This document shows positions 26,007 to 35,587 of a DNA stretch of 64,000 bases, in pieces. Origin of the DNA: [Lactobacillus] timonensis (GTDB lineage: Bacteria > Bacillota > Bacilli > Lactobacillales > Lactobacillaceae); NCBI RefSeq assembly GCF_900240275.1, contig NZ_LT964761.1, forward strand, positions 875,302 through 939,301, read 5' to 3'. Position 1 is the first letter of the stretch. Each line of letters begins with the position of its first letter. Below the pieces are notes generated by a model. That model was not told the DNA's origin and searched no databases. It saw nothing but the letters and a program-made list of their open reading frames with translations. The position numbers and the translations under genes were made by a program.

Positions 26007-26651
26007 ATGTCAAAACAGGGACACTTCGCGGCGGCAAAGCGTGTCAAGCAGTTAAATAACTTTCACCAAAAACATCAGTACCATGAATCACGGGCCATTG
26101 ATGATGACCAGTTAGCTGATTTTTTGCTGGTGCGTTTTGCCCTGACAACTAAAAAGCGGCTGCCAGCAAGTAGTCGGGAAAGTTTGCAGCGGTTTTTACA
26201 GGAAATGATCCCACGGTTAGTTGATAATCACGGCAGTGTGGCAGAGAGTGTTGACGACTTGTTGCCAGCTATGCGGACACGCGTCCCCTGGCAGTTCTTT
26301 CGCCAAGTCAGCGAGCAGTGGGATGTTTTTCAGCATTTTTTGAAGCGCGAAATCCCGGCCGTTCCCCTCAAAGAGCATTTGTTAGTTATTGACCAGCTAA
26401 CACCGCATGACTTTAGTATGCGCCTGGCCTCCTCCTTAGCTGAGCAGCTGGTTTCTTTGACTACTTTGCAGACGAAATTACCTAATAAAATGAAACAAGC
26501 GTTGATGGTCAAAATGAGGAGTACCATTTTTGACGGAACATCAATTGACTGGGGAAAGGTCCGGGCCTTATGGCAACCATTTTCCTTTGATGTTGATTCG
26601 GCACCCGATGAAAAAACTCGGCAATGGCTACTGGCATTGTTGGCCGAATAA
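26007..26651 (+). CDS. Hypothetical protein
   Basis: 214 residues, soluble, basic start (SKQGHFAAAKRVKQLNNFHQ) and mostly helical. No membrane segment, Cys pair or nucleotide-binding loop is visible. GTAAGGAGGAAGG precedes ATG 26007, and a strong terminator follows, so it is a real single-gene unit between the tRNA pair and a DHA2 exporter. I do not recognise the family. Confidence 0.7.
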   Translation: MSKQGHFAAAKRVKQLNNFHQKHQYHESRAIDDDQLADFLLVRFALTTKKRLPASSRESLQRFLQEMIPRLVDNHGSVAESVDDLLPAMRTRVPWQFFRQVSEQWDVFQHFLKREIPAVPLKEHLLVIDQLTPHDFSMRLASSLAEQLVSLTTLQTKLPNKMKQALMVKMRSTIFDGTSIDWGKVRALWQPFSFDVDSAPDEKTRQWLLALLAE

Positions 26652-26698
26652 GAGTATATTAGGAAATGCAGTAAGAGAATACGTTAAAAGTATCGGAC

Positions 26699-26734
26699 CG
26701 GGCTGTGGTGGAGTAATCACCACGCCCGTTTTTT
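26699..26734 (+). terminator. Terminator after the hypothetical gene
   Basis: CGGGC(T)GTGGTG (26699-26710) pairs with CACCAC(G)CCCG (26718-26728), 7-base loop, then TTTTTT. Confidence 0.88.
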
Positions 26735-26760
26735 ATGCTAACTATCCAAGGAGTGATTAA

Positions 26761-28167
26761 ATGACGACTCAAAAGTCAATGGTAAAGACATACACTGCCA
26801 TTTTTTCGGTGGCGTTGATGACCTTTCTGGGGGTTCTCAATGAGACGTCAATGAACGTTACTTATCCGGAATTATCGCGGACTTTTGGTATTTCGCTGGA
26901 CATTACACAGTGGATAACCGCCGGCTACCTCTTGATGGTGACGATCGTAATGGGGACGACAGCTTACCTGCTGCGTCAATATCCAGCTAAGCGAATCCAC
27001 TTGTTTTGTGTTAGTGCCTTCATCGTCGGTGACGTGATTTCAGCAACGGCAACCAACTTTAGCCTGCTGTTAGGCGGACGACTGATTCAAGCGGTAGCGA
27101 CCGGACTGGCGACACCAACAATGTTTTTCCTTATTTTTACGGCAATTCCGCGACGTCAATTGGCAACAATGACCGGGATCGGAGCGATGGTGATTTCCCT
27201 AGCGCCAGCGCTGGGGCCAACTTATGGTGGTGCCGTTGCCGGTGCCTGGTCGTGGCGGATGATTTTTTGGATCCTGCTTCCCATCGCCCTTATTAGCCTG
27301 GTGGCTGGGCAATGGAGCATCAGCAACCAACCAGTCGGGAATACAAAGCCATTTAGTTTTGCCAGCTTGATGCTTTTGGCACTAGCATTAGTCGGAATTG
27401 TCTACGCTGTTTCCACGGTTGGTAACGGTTTTCACATGTGGTTCTGGCTCTACTTATTAGCAGGTTTAGTATTCTTTGGCCTCTTTATTTACACTAACGT
27501 TCACGGGGAGTCGCAGCTGTTGGGGTTGGAAATCCTCAAGCTGACTACAGTTCGACTGTCCACGATAACCTACTTCCTTCTGCAATTTATCAACATCGGG
27601 ATCTCACTGGTGATTCCCGTTTATTGTCAGTACGTCCTCCACAGTAGCGCACTGGTTGCGGGATTAGTCCTTTTACCAGGGTCAATTGCGGGAGCTGTCA
27701 CTTCACCACTGATGGGTCGGGTGGCCGACCAGTATGGCTATAGCAAACCAGTTGTGGGCGGCAGCATTCTCCTGGTGATTGGTACGGGCTTATATGCTGT
27801 TTTCCAGCCACGGTTAACCCCCATGATGATGATGTGGTTCTTTGTTTTTACCCGGATCGGTTTTAATTCTGCCTTTTCAACAACCATGGCTAACGCAACG
27901 ACGCTCGTCACTTCGCGTCAAGCAGCTGACGTTAATTCGCTCTTTAACATGGTTCAGCAGTTTGCGGGCTCTCTCGGGGTGGTCTTGTTGACCGCCTTAA
28001 TGGCTTTGTTCCAAAATAATGGTAAGGGAACGATGGCGGCCCGAACATTTATTGGTGGGCAACTAGACTTTTGGTTGTTATTTGCTTTGGCAGTGGCTGT
28101 CCTGGTTGCCACAGCAACAAACTTTACACTGCAACGGTTGGATCAGCAGACAAGAATGGCTGATTAG
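26761..28167 (+). CDS. MFS transporter, DHA2 drug:proton antiporter type
   Basis: 468 residues, about 14 predicted helices. Family features are SLDITQWITAGYLLMVTIV near the start, the motif C region APALGPTYGGAVAGAWSWR, and GRVADQYGYSKPVVGG in the second half. ATG 26761 follows AAGGAGTGATTA. Typical of EmrB/LmrB-like exporters of amphipathic drugs or metabolites. Transcribed alone; substrate not deducible. Confidence 0.87.
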   Translation: MTTQKSMVKTYTAIFSVALMTFLGVLNETSMNVTYPELSRTFGISLDITQWITAGYLLMVTIVMGTTAYLLRQYPAKRIHLFCVSAFIVGDVISATATNFSLLLGGRLIQAVATGLATPTMFFLIFTAIPRRQLATMTGIGAMVISLAPALGPTYGGAVAGAWSWRMIFWILLPIALISLVAGQWSISNQPVGNTKPFSFASLMLLALALVGIVYAVSTVGNGFHMWFWLYLLAGLVFFGLFIYTNVHGESQLLGLEILKLTTVRLSTITYFLLQFINIGISLVIPVYCQYVLHSSALVAGLVLLPGSIAGAVTSPLMGRVADQYGYSKPVVGGSILLVIGTGLYAVFQPRLTPMMMMWFFVFTRIGFNSAFSTTMANATTLVTSRQAADVNSLFNMVQQFAGSLGVVLLTALMALFQNNGKGTMAARTFIGGQLDFWLLFALAVAVLVATATNFTLQRLDQQTRMAD

Positions 28168-28184
28168 GTTGTGGTTGCGCTTAA

Positions 28185-28213
28185 TTGCGTCGAACTAATT
28201 CCTCAGTTATAAT
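28185..28213 (+). promoter_or_regulatory. Promoter of the UPF0340 gene
   Basis: TTGCGT (28185-28190), 17-base spacer, TATAAT (28208-28213). Confidence 0.7.
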
Positions 28214-28247
28214 GAAATTGTGTGAATAAGAAAGGATGTCGACAACA

Positions 28248-28841
28248 ATGGCAGAAGTAATTGACCAAATTGATATGGATCAAGTTAAAAAGCAAGTGGC
28301 AACTGGGTTAAACGAGTTGCTGGAGCAGGCGCACCTTAATGAAGGTGACCTGGTAGTGCTTGGCCTTAGCACCAGTGAAGTCCACGGTGGGCGAATTGGT
28401 AAGGCGTCAAATGTTGACATTGCCCGTGATATCGTCAAGACGATTGTGGACATCATCCGTCAGCACAAGCTGCACCTAGCTGTCCAGGGGTGTGAACACC
28501 TGAACCGGGCACTGGTTGTCGAACGGAGTGTTGCTAAAGAACGCGGTTTTGAACAAGTCACGGTCTTTCCAGCACTGCACGCCGGCGGTTCGGGACAAAT
28601 TGCGGCGTTTGAAAACTTCCATGACCCAATTGAAGTGGAACACATTACGGCCGAAGCCGGGATGGATATTGGTGACACTTGCGTCGGTATGCACGTCAAG
28701 TTTGTCCAGGTACCGGTTCGTACTTCAGTGAAGGAAATCGGCTTGGCTCACACGACTTACCTGCGGACGCGGCCAAAGCTGATTGGTGGCGCCCGTGCTA
28801 AGTACGAATGGGATCCATTTGGTGAAAAGGATAAGAAGTAA
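28248..28841 (+). CDS. UPF0340 / TIGR01440 family protein (YwlG-like)
   Basis: 197 residues, about the family length. LVVLGLSTSEVHGGRIGKAS near residue 40, AVQGCEHLNRALVVER, and the end LRTRPKLIGGARAKY are the conserved blocks of this family, which is widespread in firmicutes and lacks an established biochemical function. ATG 28248 is preferred, eleven bases after AAAGGA; an ATG at 28236 overlaps the ribosome site. Own promoter and terminator. Confidence 0.9.
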   Translation: MAEVIDQIDMDQVKKQVATGLNELLEQAHLNEGDLVVLGLSTSEVHGGRIGKASNVDIARDIVKTIVDIIRQHKLHLAVQGCEHLNRALVVERSVAKERGFEQVTVFPALHAGGSGQIAAFENFHDPIEVEHITAEAGMDIGDTCVGMHVKFVQVPVRTSVKEIGLAHTTYLRTRPKLIGGARAKYEWDPFGEKDKK

Positions 28842-28854
28842 CTAGCTCCTACCT

Positions 28855-28887
28855 GCCCGTGACACAATTGGCTGTCACGGGCCTTTC
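28855..28887 (+). terminator. Terminator-like hairpin after the UPF0340 gene
   Basis: GCCCGTGACA (28855-28864) pairs perfectly with TGTCACGGGC (28873-28882), with a weak CTTTC tail. Confidence 0.7.
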
Positions 28888-28967
28888 GTGATTTTAGAAA
28901 TGTAGCAGATAAACAACGGTTGACGTTGTTAAAGCACCATTCTAGTGCAGAAGAAGGGATGATTAAG

Positions 28968-29696
28968 ATGAAAAAATTTTTTACCGTTTTAGGCGGTATG
29001 GGGACGTTGGCAACGGAGAGCTACGTTCACTTACTTAATCAACGGACCCCTGCTAAACGGGACCAGGACTATTTGAATTACATTATCGTTAACCATGCGA
29101 CCGTTCCTGACCGGACTGGCTGGATTCTCGACCACAGCAAACCAGATCCACTACCAGTATTGTTGGAGGATGTTAAACAACAGAGCCTCCTTAAACCAGA
29201 GTTCCTTGTATTAATTTGCAACACCGCACATTATTTTTACCAGAAACTTCAGTCAGCGACGGATATCCCAATTTTGAATATGTTGGAAGAGACCGTCAAA
29301 GCCATCGCTAAGGTAAAACCGACCGCTAAGCGGGTTGGGTTGCTCGGAACATATGGTACCCTCGAGTCTGGAATTTATGATGATTACATCACCGACGCCG
29401 GGTACACTTTGCTGAAACCAAACAAGGAAATTATGGACATGACCGAAGACTTGATCTATCACGATATTAAGCAAAAAGGTCATTCCGACAGTAATAAGTA
29501 CCACCACCTCGTTAAAAAGATGACCGAGGAAATGAACTGCGACATTGTCATTCTGGGTTGTACTGAACTTTCGTTTGCGGAAGCAGAGTCACCAGAAACG
29601 GAATATCCAGTTATTAGTTCCCAGTCAGTGATTGTTGATAAGTCATTGGAATTGGGAATGAAACAACAAAAGGGTAAGCAGCTGCCTCATGAATAG
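28968..29696 (+). CDS. Aspartate/glutamate racemase family protein
   Basis: 242 residues from ATG 28968, nine bases after GAAGGG. FTVLGGMGTLATESYVHLLN is the usual N-terminus. The two catalytic cysteines are in LVLICNTAHYFY and VILGCTELSF, so both proton-transfer sites are present. Cytoplasmic cofactor-independent racemase; aspartate is the usual substrate of this COG1794-type branch, which may feed D-Asp into the peptidoglycan cross-bridge. It overlaps the next gene by eight bases. Confidence 0.87.
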   Translation: MKKFFTVLGGMGTLATESYVHLLNQRTPAKRDQDYLNYIIVNHATVPDRTGWILDHSKPDPLPVLLEDVKQQSLLKPEFLVLICNTAHYFYQKLQSATDIPILNMLEETVKAIAKVKPTAKRVGLLGTYGTLESGIYDDYITDAGYTLLKPNKEIMDMTEDLIYHDIKQKGHSDSNKYHHLVKKMTEEMNCDIVILGCTELSFAEAESPETEYPVISSQSVIVDKSLELGMKQQKGKQLPHE

Positions 29697-30129
29697 ACAA
29701 ATACGTCCCGTGTGGCAGGTTTGCTGGGTGATCATCTGCGTTTTGCTATGTGTTGGCGTGGCACTGGGTGGCAAGAACTACCGTCAGCAGAAAGAGTGGC
29801 ACCGGTTTGCGGGGACTTATTATGCCTACGTCCATGATAATGGTCAAACGCATAAGGTGAAGCTGACAATTCCTGCCGACCGGCAGGTAGCGACGCTCAA
29901 AATTGTTGACAGTACCACCGGTGAAAGCACCCACGTTGAGAAAATGAACCGCCTGAAAATTAATCGGCGCCGTCAGACAATGACTGCTGTCGGTTATCCT
30001 GGAACGCCAGCGGACCACTACCGTCACGTTGGGACAACAATTCGGCTGACCACGGCGGGGCAAACCCGGATTTACTACCGTCAGGGGACACCCCAGCAGC
30101 AGAAACAAGATAAACACTTTCAACATTAA
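29689..30129 (+). CDS. Small membrane-anchored hypothetical protein
   Basis: 146 residues. One N-terminal membrane segment (VCWVIICVLLCVGVALGG) is followed by about 120 extracellular residues rich in basic and aromatic residues and predicted beta strands (FAGTYYAYVHDNGQTHKVKL). The Cys in the helix is not a clear lipobox. The start lies inside the racemase gene and a strong terminator follows, so translation is coupled to the racemase. I do not recognise the family; a cell-wall-related role is only inferred from the pairing. Confidence 0.6.
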   Translation: MNRQIRPVWQVCWVIICVLLCVGVALGGKNYRQQKEWHRFAGTYYAYVHDNGQTHKVKLTIPADRQVATLKIVDSTTGESTHVEKMNRLKINRRRQTMTAVGYPGTPADHYRHVGTTIRLTTAGQTRIYYRQGTPQQQKQDKHFQH

Positions 30130-30131
30130 CG

Positions 30132-30171
30132 AGAAGGCTAGGCTACGGCGAGGTAGCCTAGCCTTCTTTTT
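30132..30171 (+). terminator. Strong terminator
   Basis: AGAAGGCTAGGCTA (30132-30145) pairs perfectly with TAGCCTAGCCTTCT (30154-30167), 8-base loop, then T run. Confidence 0.93.
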
Positions 30172-30239
30172 GACAGCGCTTACCATAAACTGATGGCAAC
30201 AAATGGTCAGGGTTTTGCAAGCGAAAGATGATATTGTGT

Positions 30240-30278
30240 TACAATGGTAACGTTAACAAATGGTCTAGTTCATAATTT
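30240..30278 (+). promoter_or_regulatory. Promoter and operator-like dyads of the GntR gene
   Basis: TACAAT (30240-30245) is a likely -10. Just downstream are TAACGTTA (30248-30255) and the imperfect palindrome TGGTCTAGTTCA (30261-30272), which resembles half of the TGGTCTAGACCA operators known for NagR/YvoA-type GntR-UTRA repressors. Autoregulation by road-block is plausible. Confidence 0.45.
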
Positions 30279-30298
30279 GAAAGAAATGGGGAATTAGC

Positions 30299-31000
30299 AT
30301 GGCATCACCTGTATATATTCAAATTCATAATGACCTCCGAAAGAGTATCGAGGATGGTAAGTGGGGCGTTGGTGAAAAGATCCCGGCTGAACGGGAGCTG
30401 GCTTCAGAGTTTGGCGTTAGTCGGATGACGTTGCGACAGGCAATCCAGACGCTAGTTGATGAAGGGGTGCTGGAGCGCCGGGTTGGCGCCGGGACTTTCG
30501 TTGCTAACCGGAAGGTCCAAGAAAAGATGGCCGGGGTAACTAGTTTTACCGAACTAATGCAAAAAGCTGGTAAAACACCATCGTCACGGACAATTTCGTA
30601 CCACCTGACGACCCCGTCAGAGACTGAAATTGATAAGTTGGATCTCAAGCCTGGTGAGCAGGTATTACGGATGGAGCGGGTCCGCTACGCCAACAATGTA
30701 CCGATCTGCTACGAAATTGCGACGGTTCCTGCTTCAATGGTCCAAGATTTTTCTAAGGCAGAAGTTACAAGTTCGTTTTATAATACTCTTGAAACAAAAG
30801 CTCACCTCACTCCGGGTCATACTACTCAGCACGTGTCGGCATCCAATGCTAACGAAAAAATTGCTGAGTACTTAGACATTCGGCGTGGGGATGCCCTTTT
30901 GCGAACAACCCAGGTTTCATATCTTACCGATGGCCGGCCGTTTGAGTACGTTCATGCTCGTTACGTTGGCAAGCGATTTGAATTTGTCCTGGAAAAATAA
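30299..31000 (+). CDS. GntR family regulator with UTRA domain
   Basis: 233 residues. The N-terminal winged helix is typical: GEKIPAERELASEFGVSRMT then LRQAIQTLVDEGVLERRVGAGTF. From about residue 80 a UTRA effector domain follows (HubC/NagR subfamily), ending in DGRPFEYVHARYVGKRFEF. ATG 30299 follows GAAATGGGGAATTAG. It lies 20 bases before pncB and probably shares its transcript. UTRA domains bind small molecules such as sugar phosphates; the gene order suggests an NAD-related ligand, which would be new to me. Confidence 0.88.
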   Translation: MASPVYIQIHNDLRKSIEDGKWGVGEKIPAERELASEFGVSRMTLRQAIQTLVDEGVLERRVGAGTFVANRKVQEKMAGVTSFTELMQKAGKTPSSRTISYHLTTPSETEIDKLDLKPGEQVLRMERVRYANNVPICYEIATVPASMVQDFSKAEVTSSFYNTLETKAHLTPGHTTQHVSASNANEKIAEYLDIRRGDALLRTTQVSYLTDGRPFEYVHARYVGKRFEFVLEK

Positions 31001-31020
31001 TAGGAGGATAATTTTCTCAC

Positions 31021-32502
31021 ATGGATTTTAAGTATCCAGACGACAGTTATGCATTACATACTGACGCATACGAGTTGTCAATGATGCAGACTTACTGGCA
31101 AGAGGGAATGGCTGACCGGCAGGCAATTTTTGAGGCCTTTTTCCGCAAAATGCCGTTTAATAACGGGTACGCTGTTTTTGCTGGCCTTGACCACATCATT
31201 CGCTACGTTCAGCAGTTGCATTTCACCAAGTCAGACATCGACTACCTGCGGACAACGGGGCAGTTTGATGACAGTTTTTTGGATTACCTGCAGAACTGGA
31301 AATTTACCGGGACTATCCGCAGTATGGTGGAAGGCGAACTGGTCTTTAACCACGAACCGCTGGTTCAGGTCGAAGCATCAATGATGGATGCGCAGTTGAT
31401 TGAAACGGCCATCCTGAACATCATTAATTACCAGGTAGTGGTTGCCACCAAGGCGTCCCGAATTAAGCACATCGTTGGCAACCAGCCGGTGATGGAGTTT
31501 GGTTCACGGCGGGCACAGGAATTTGATGCTGCCTTGTGGGGAACCCGGGCAGCTTATATCGGCGGCTTTGATGCTACCAGTAACGTCCGTGCGGGAAAGC
31601 TATTTGGAATTCCAATTTCTGGGACCCATGCTCATGCCCTGGTGCAGGCCTACATGAACGACTACGCTGCTTTCAAGGCCTACGCAGAGACACACCATAA
31701 CTGTGTTTTCCTGGTGGATACCTTCGATACCCTTAAGAGCGGGGTGCCGAGCGCCATTAAGGTTGCTGACGAGTTTGGCGACAAGATTAACTTCCAGGGT
31801 GTGCGGATCGATAGTGGGGACATGGCCTACCTCTCCAAACGGGTTCGGCAGATGCTGGATGCTGCGGGATATCCGGATGCAAAGATTTATGCCTCCAATG
31901 GTCTTGACGAGAAGACGATTATGAACCTGATGATTCAGGGAGCAAAGATCGATGTGTGGGGCGTTGGGACTAAACTGATTACCGCATATGATCAACCGAC
32001 CCTTGATGCCGTCTACAAGATGGTGGCCTTTGAAAAGGCGGATGGTGAGATGGTCGACACGATTAAGCTATCTAACAACGCTGCCAAAATGTCAACGCCT
32101 GGCAAGCACCAGGTTTGGCGGATCACCGATAGCGTTGACGGAAAGAATGAAGGGGATTACGTCACCTTGTGGGGCGAGGACCCGCGTAAGCTGGATTCGT
32201 TGTACATGTTTGACCCCAACCATACTTACCTTCACAAGACAGTTAACGACTTTATTGCTCGGCCGCTTTTACGTGACATCTTTGTTGATGGCAAATTAGT
32301 GTATGATGAACCAAGTCTGGAAGAAATTCACCAGTCACGTCGCCTCCACCTTGACCGATTGTGGGAAGAATATAAGCGGGATCTCAACCCAGAAGTCTAC
32401 CCAGTCGACCTGTCGCAAAAGTGTTACGACAATAAGATGAAGATGATTAACTACGTTCATAATTACGTTGCCCAGATGAGTAAGGACGCGAAGAAGAAAT
32501 GA
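31021..32502 (+). CDS. pncB: Nicotinate phosphoribosyltransferase
   Basis: 493 residues. Turns nicotinate and PRPP into nicotinate mononucleotide, the first step of the Preiss-Handler route. Blocks visible: [19 protein letters not shown] at the start, [20 protein letters not shown] near residue 160, [17 protein letters not shown] near residue 260, and [20 protein letters not shown]. Cytoplasmic. ATG 31021 follows AGGAGG. It overlaps nadE by four bases (ATGA), so both NAD steps are coupled. Confidence 0.95.
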   Translation: MDFKYPDDSYALHTDAYELSMMQTYWQEGMADRQAIFEAFFRKMPFNNGYAVFAGLDHIIRYVQQLHFTKSDIDYLRTTGQFDDSFLDYLQNWKFTGTIRSMVEGELVFNHEPLVQVEASMMDAQLIETAILNIINYQVVVATKASRIKHIVGNQPVMEFGSRRAQEFDAALWGTRAAYIGGFDATSNVRAGKLFGIPISGTHAHALVQAYMNDYAAFKAYAETHHNCVFLVDTFDTLKSGVPSAIKVADEFGDKINFQGVRIDSGDMAYLSKRVRQMLDAAGYPDAKIYASNGLDEKTIMNLMIQGAKIDVWGVGTKLITAYDQPTLDAVYKMVAFEKADGEMVDTIKLSNNAAKMSTPGKHQVWRITDSVDGKNEGDYVTLWGEDPRKLDSLYMFDPNHTYLHKTVNDFIARPLLRDIFVDGKLVYDEPSLEEIHQSRRLHLDRLWEEYKRDLNPEVYPVDLSQKCYDNKMKMINYVHNYVAQMSKDAKKK

Positions 32503-33326
32503 GAAACTTACAGCAAGTCATTATTAACCAACTAGGTGTTCAGCCACGGATTGATCCACAGGCCGAGATTGATCAGCGGGTGAGATTTCTTCAGGACTAC
32601 CTCAAAAGTACGGGAATGAAGACACTGGTGCTCGGTATTTCTGGCGGCCAGGATTCATCGTTAGCGGGAAGGCTTGCTCAATTAGCGGTGGCTGGTCTTC
32701 GCCAGTCAACAGGGGACGGCGCCTATCAGTTTATTGCTGTTCGCCTCCCCTACGGTGAACAAGCTGATGAAGACGACGCGATGTTTGCTATTGAGGACTT
32801 TATCCACCCGGACGTGGTAATGCGGGTAAATATCAAAGACGCCACCGACGCGATGGTTGGTGCTGCTGAAGATAATGGGCTGACGATTTCTGACTTTAAT
32901 AAGGGAAATATTAAGGCCCGTCAACGAATGATCGCTCAGTATGCCATTGCCGGGGCTCGCGGTGGTGCAGTCGTTGGTACTGACCACGCTGCTGAAGCAG
33001 TGACTGGGTTTTACACCAAGTTTGGTGACGGTGGAGCTGACCTGACGCCCCTGTCCGGTTTAGATAAGCGTCAAGGACGGGCGCTGCTGGAACGATTGGG
33101 TGCCCCTGCTCGGCTCTATGAAAAGACCCCGACGGCGGACCTGGAAGATGACCGGCCCGCTCTGCCAGATGAAGCTGCACTGGGAGTGACCTACCGGCAG
33201 ATCGATGACTACCTTGAAGGGCAGGATATTGATTCATCCGCGGCCGAAAAAATTGAGAGTTGGTTTATCAAGACTCGTCATAAGCGGCACTTGCCGGTTA
33301 GCCCGCTCGATGAATGGTGGAAGTAG
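32499..33326 (+). CDS. nadE: Ammonia-dependent NAD+ synthetase
   Basis: 275 residues, the size of the single-domain enzyme without a glutaminase part. [20 protein letters not shown] carries the ATP-pyrophosphatase P loop (SGGxDS), and [20 protein letters not shown] the deamido-NAD binding loop. The C-terminus [17 protein letters not shown] is typical. Converts deamido-NAD to NAD with ammonia and ATP. Last gene of gntR-pncB-nadE; a terminator follows. Confidence 0.95.
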   Translation: MRNLQQVIINQLGVQPRIDPQAEIDQRVRFLQDYLKSTGMKTLVLGISGGQDSSLAGRLAQLAVAGLRQSTGDGAYQFIAVRLPYGEQADEDDAMFAIEDFIHPDVVMRVNIKDATDAMVGAAEDNGLTISDFNKGNIKARQRMIAQYAIAGARGGAVVGTDHAAEAVTGFYTKFGDGGADLTPLSGLDKRQGRALLERLGAPARLYEKTPTADLEDDRPALPDEAALGVTYRQIDDYLEGQDIDSSAAEKIESWFIKTRHKRHLPVSPLDEWWK

Positions 33327-33354
33327 CACCTGAAAAGTAAGTAAAGTTAACGAT

Positions 33355-33387
33355 GGGGGCTGAAAGACACAGCCCCCCTGATTTTTG
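33355..33387 (+). terminator. Terminator after nadE
   Basis: GGGGGCT (33355-33361) pairs with AGCCCCC (33371-33377), 9-base loop, then CTGATTTTT. Confidence 0.8.
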
Positions 33388-33406
33388 CCAATAAGTGAGG
33401 AATATT

Positions 33407-35587
33407 GTGGAAGAAAAAACGATTAAACTAGTGACGAAGGGCGTTGATGGTGTTCGTGAGCACCAAGTAAAGGCGGCGCTCGAACTGTTGGACGATGGGA
33501 ACACCATTCCCTTTATTGCTCGGTACCGGAAAGAAATGACCGGGGCCTTAGATGAAGTTCAACTTCAGGAAATTGCTACCAGCTATAACAAAGTTAGTGA
33601 GCTGGAGAAACGGCAACAAACTGTCATTAAAGCCATTAGTGAAGAGGGAAAACTGTCGGATAAACTAAAGGCCCAAATCTTAGCAGCTGAAGATCTGACG
33701 ACAGTGGAAGACCTTTACCTGCCTTACAAGAAGAAACGTCAAACTAAGGCGCAAAAGGCAAAGGCTGCGGGGCTGACGCCACTAGCTAACTGGATTCTGA
33801 CTTTTCCCCAGGATTCACTGGAAGAAAAGGCCGCTGATTTTGTTAACGATGATGTTCCAGATGTTAAGGCGGCACTCGCCGGTGCTCACGAACTTCTAGC
33901 CGAGGCAATTGCTGAAATGGCAACGGTTCGCGGCTGGCTACGGGGATTTACCCGTGACAAGGGAGAATTAGTAACCACGACCCGGCGGAGCGGCGAAGAG
34001 GCTGATGAGCGGGGTGTCTACCAACAGTATTATGATTTCAGCTCGCCAATTGCCGACCTCAGTTCCTACCAGGTACTGGCCATTAATCGGGGAGAAAAGG
34101 AAAAGGTTCTCTCGGTCAAGGTGCAAGTGGATGACCAACGGGTAGATGGATATCTTCGTTTTCGCCTGATTGGCAGCCACGGGGATGGACCGGCAACTGA
34201 CTTCATTACCGAGGCTTATCGTGATGCTTACAAGCGGTTCATGGCGCCATCAATTTCCCGGGAAATTCGTAAAGAACTGACCGAACGAGCGGATGAGCAG
34301 GCCATTAAAGTCTTTGGTGAAAATCTCTACCACCTGCTGATGCAGGCGCCAATTAAGGGCAAAGTGGTATTAGGTTTTGACCCGGCTTACCGAACGGGAT
34401 GTAAGCTGGCGGTAATTGACCAGCACGGTAAACTATTACACGTCGCAGTTATTTACCCGCATAAACCAGCACCGGAAAAACAACGTGCCCAGGCAGAGGG
34501 GCAGTTAATCGACCTGATCAATAAATACCAGGTGGAGATGATTGCCATTGGAAATGGAACGGCGAGTCGTGAATCGGCGGCTTTTGTAGCGGCAACATTG
34601 AAGAAGTTGAGTCGGCCTGTCTACTACGTCATTGTTAACGAAGCAGGGGCGTCAGTTTATTCAGCAAGTGAACAAGCTCGTGAAGAGTTTCCCGACCTTC
34701 ACGTTGAAAAACGGAGTGCTATTAGTATTGGTCGGCGTCTCCAGGATCCGCTGGCAGAACTGGTCAAAATCAACCCGCAAGCAATTGGCGTTGGTCAATA
34801 CCAACACGACTTGCCGGAAAAAGAGCTCTCGACGGAACTAGATGCGGTTGTTGAGCGGGCAGTCAACCAGGTGGGTGTCAACCTCAATACTGCTTCTTAC
34901 CAATTGTTGACGCGGATTGCTGGTCTCAACGAAACGATTGCTCATAACATTGTTAACTATCGTGATGAACACGGTGCTTACCAAAGCAGGCCAGAATTGA
35001 AAAAAGTGTCGCGGCTGGGACCAAAGGCCTATCAGCAGGCAGTGGGCTTCCTGCGAATTATTGGCGGTAAGAACCCCCTGGATAACACTGATGTTCACCC
35101 GGAAAGTTACCCGGTAGCTGAGAAGATATTGGCTGCTGCTGGAGTTGACCCACAGACGTTGGGGAGTACTGAAGCCAACAGTAAACTGAAAAAAATTAAC
35201 TGGCATCAGTTTGTCACCCCGGATGCGGGGAAAGAAACTGTTGCGGATGTCTATCACTCCTTGCTGACACCGGGGCGTGACTTGCGGGATACGATGCCTG
35301 CACCACTGCTCCGCCAAGACGTCCTGACAATCGACGACCTGAAACCAGGAATGAAGCTGGAAGGGACAGTGCGGAACGTTGTTGATTTTGGTGTCTTCGT
35401 GGATATTGGTGTCAAGCACGACGGACTGGTTCACGTTTCAAAGATGAGCAAGCAGTTTATCCGTGATCCGCGAAAGGTTGTTGCTGTTGGCGATATCGTG
35501 ACCGTATGGGTTGAGTCCGTGGACCTTGATCGCCAACGCATTCAGCTAACAATGGTTGACCCGACTAAGCAGGCGGCAACGAAGTGA
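33407..35587 (+). CDS. tex: Tex family RNA-binding protein
   Basis: 726 residues. N-terminal helical part with IPFIARYRKEMTGALDEVQL, a YqgF/RNase H-like domain around VVLGFDPAYRTGCKLAVID, helix-hairpin-helix motifs near residues 490-560, and a C-terminal S1 domain (GMKLEGTVRNVVDFGVFVDI). Nucleic-acid-binding factor linked to transcription and stress tolerance. GTG 33407 is preferred, six bases after GAGG; GTG 33395 is the alternative. It overlaps sprT by four bases (GTGA). Confidence 0.94.
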   Translation: MEEKTIKLVTKGVDGVREHQVKAALELLDDGNTIPFIARYRKEMTGALDEVQLQEIATSYNKVSELEKRQQTVIKAISEEGKLSDKLKAQILAAEDLTTVEDLYLPYKKKRQTKAQKAKAAGLTPLANWILTFPQDSLEEKAADFVNDDVPDVKAALAGAHELLAEAIAEMATVRGWLRGFTRDKGELVTTTRRSGEEADERGVYQQYYDFSSPIADLSSYQVLAINRGEKEKVLSVKVQVDDQRVDGYLRFRLIGSHGDGPATDFITEAYRDAYKRFMAPSISREIRKELTERADEQAIKVFGENLYHLLMQAPIKGKVVLGFDPAYRTGCKLAVIDQHGKLLHVAVIYPHKPAPEKQRAQAEGQLIDLINKYQVEMIAIGNGTASRESAAFVAATLKKLSRPVYYVIVNEAGASVYSASEQAREEFPDLHVEKRSAISIGRRLQDPLAELVKINPQAIGVGQYQHDLPEKELSTELDAVVERAVNQVGVNLNTASYQLLTRIAGLNETIAHNIVNYRDEHGAYQSRPELKKVSRLGPKAYQQAVGFLRIIGGKNPLDNTDVHPESYPVAEKILAAAGVDPQTLGSTEANSKLKKINWHQFVTPDAGKETVADVYHSLLTPGRDLRDTMPAPLLRQDVLTIDDLKPGMKLEGTVRNVVDFGVFVDIGVKHDGLVHVSKMSKQFIRDPRKVVAVGDIVTVWVESVDLDRQRIQLTMVDPTKQAATK

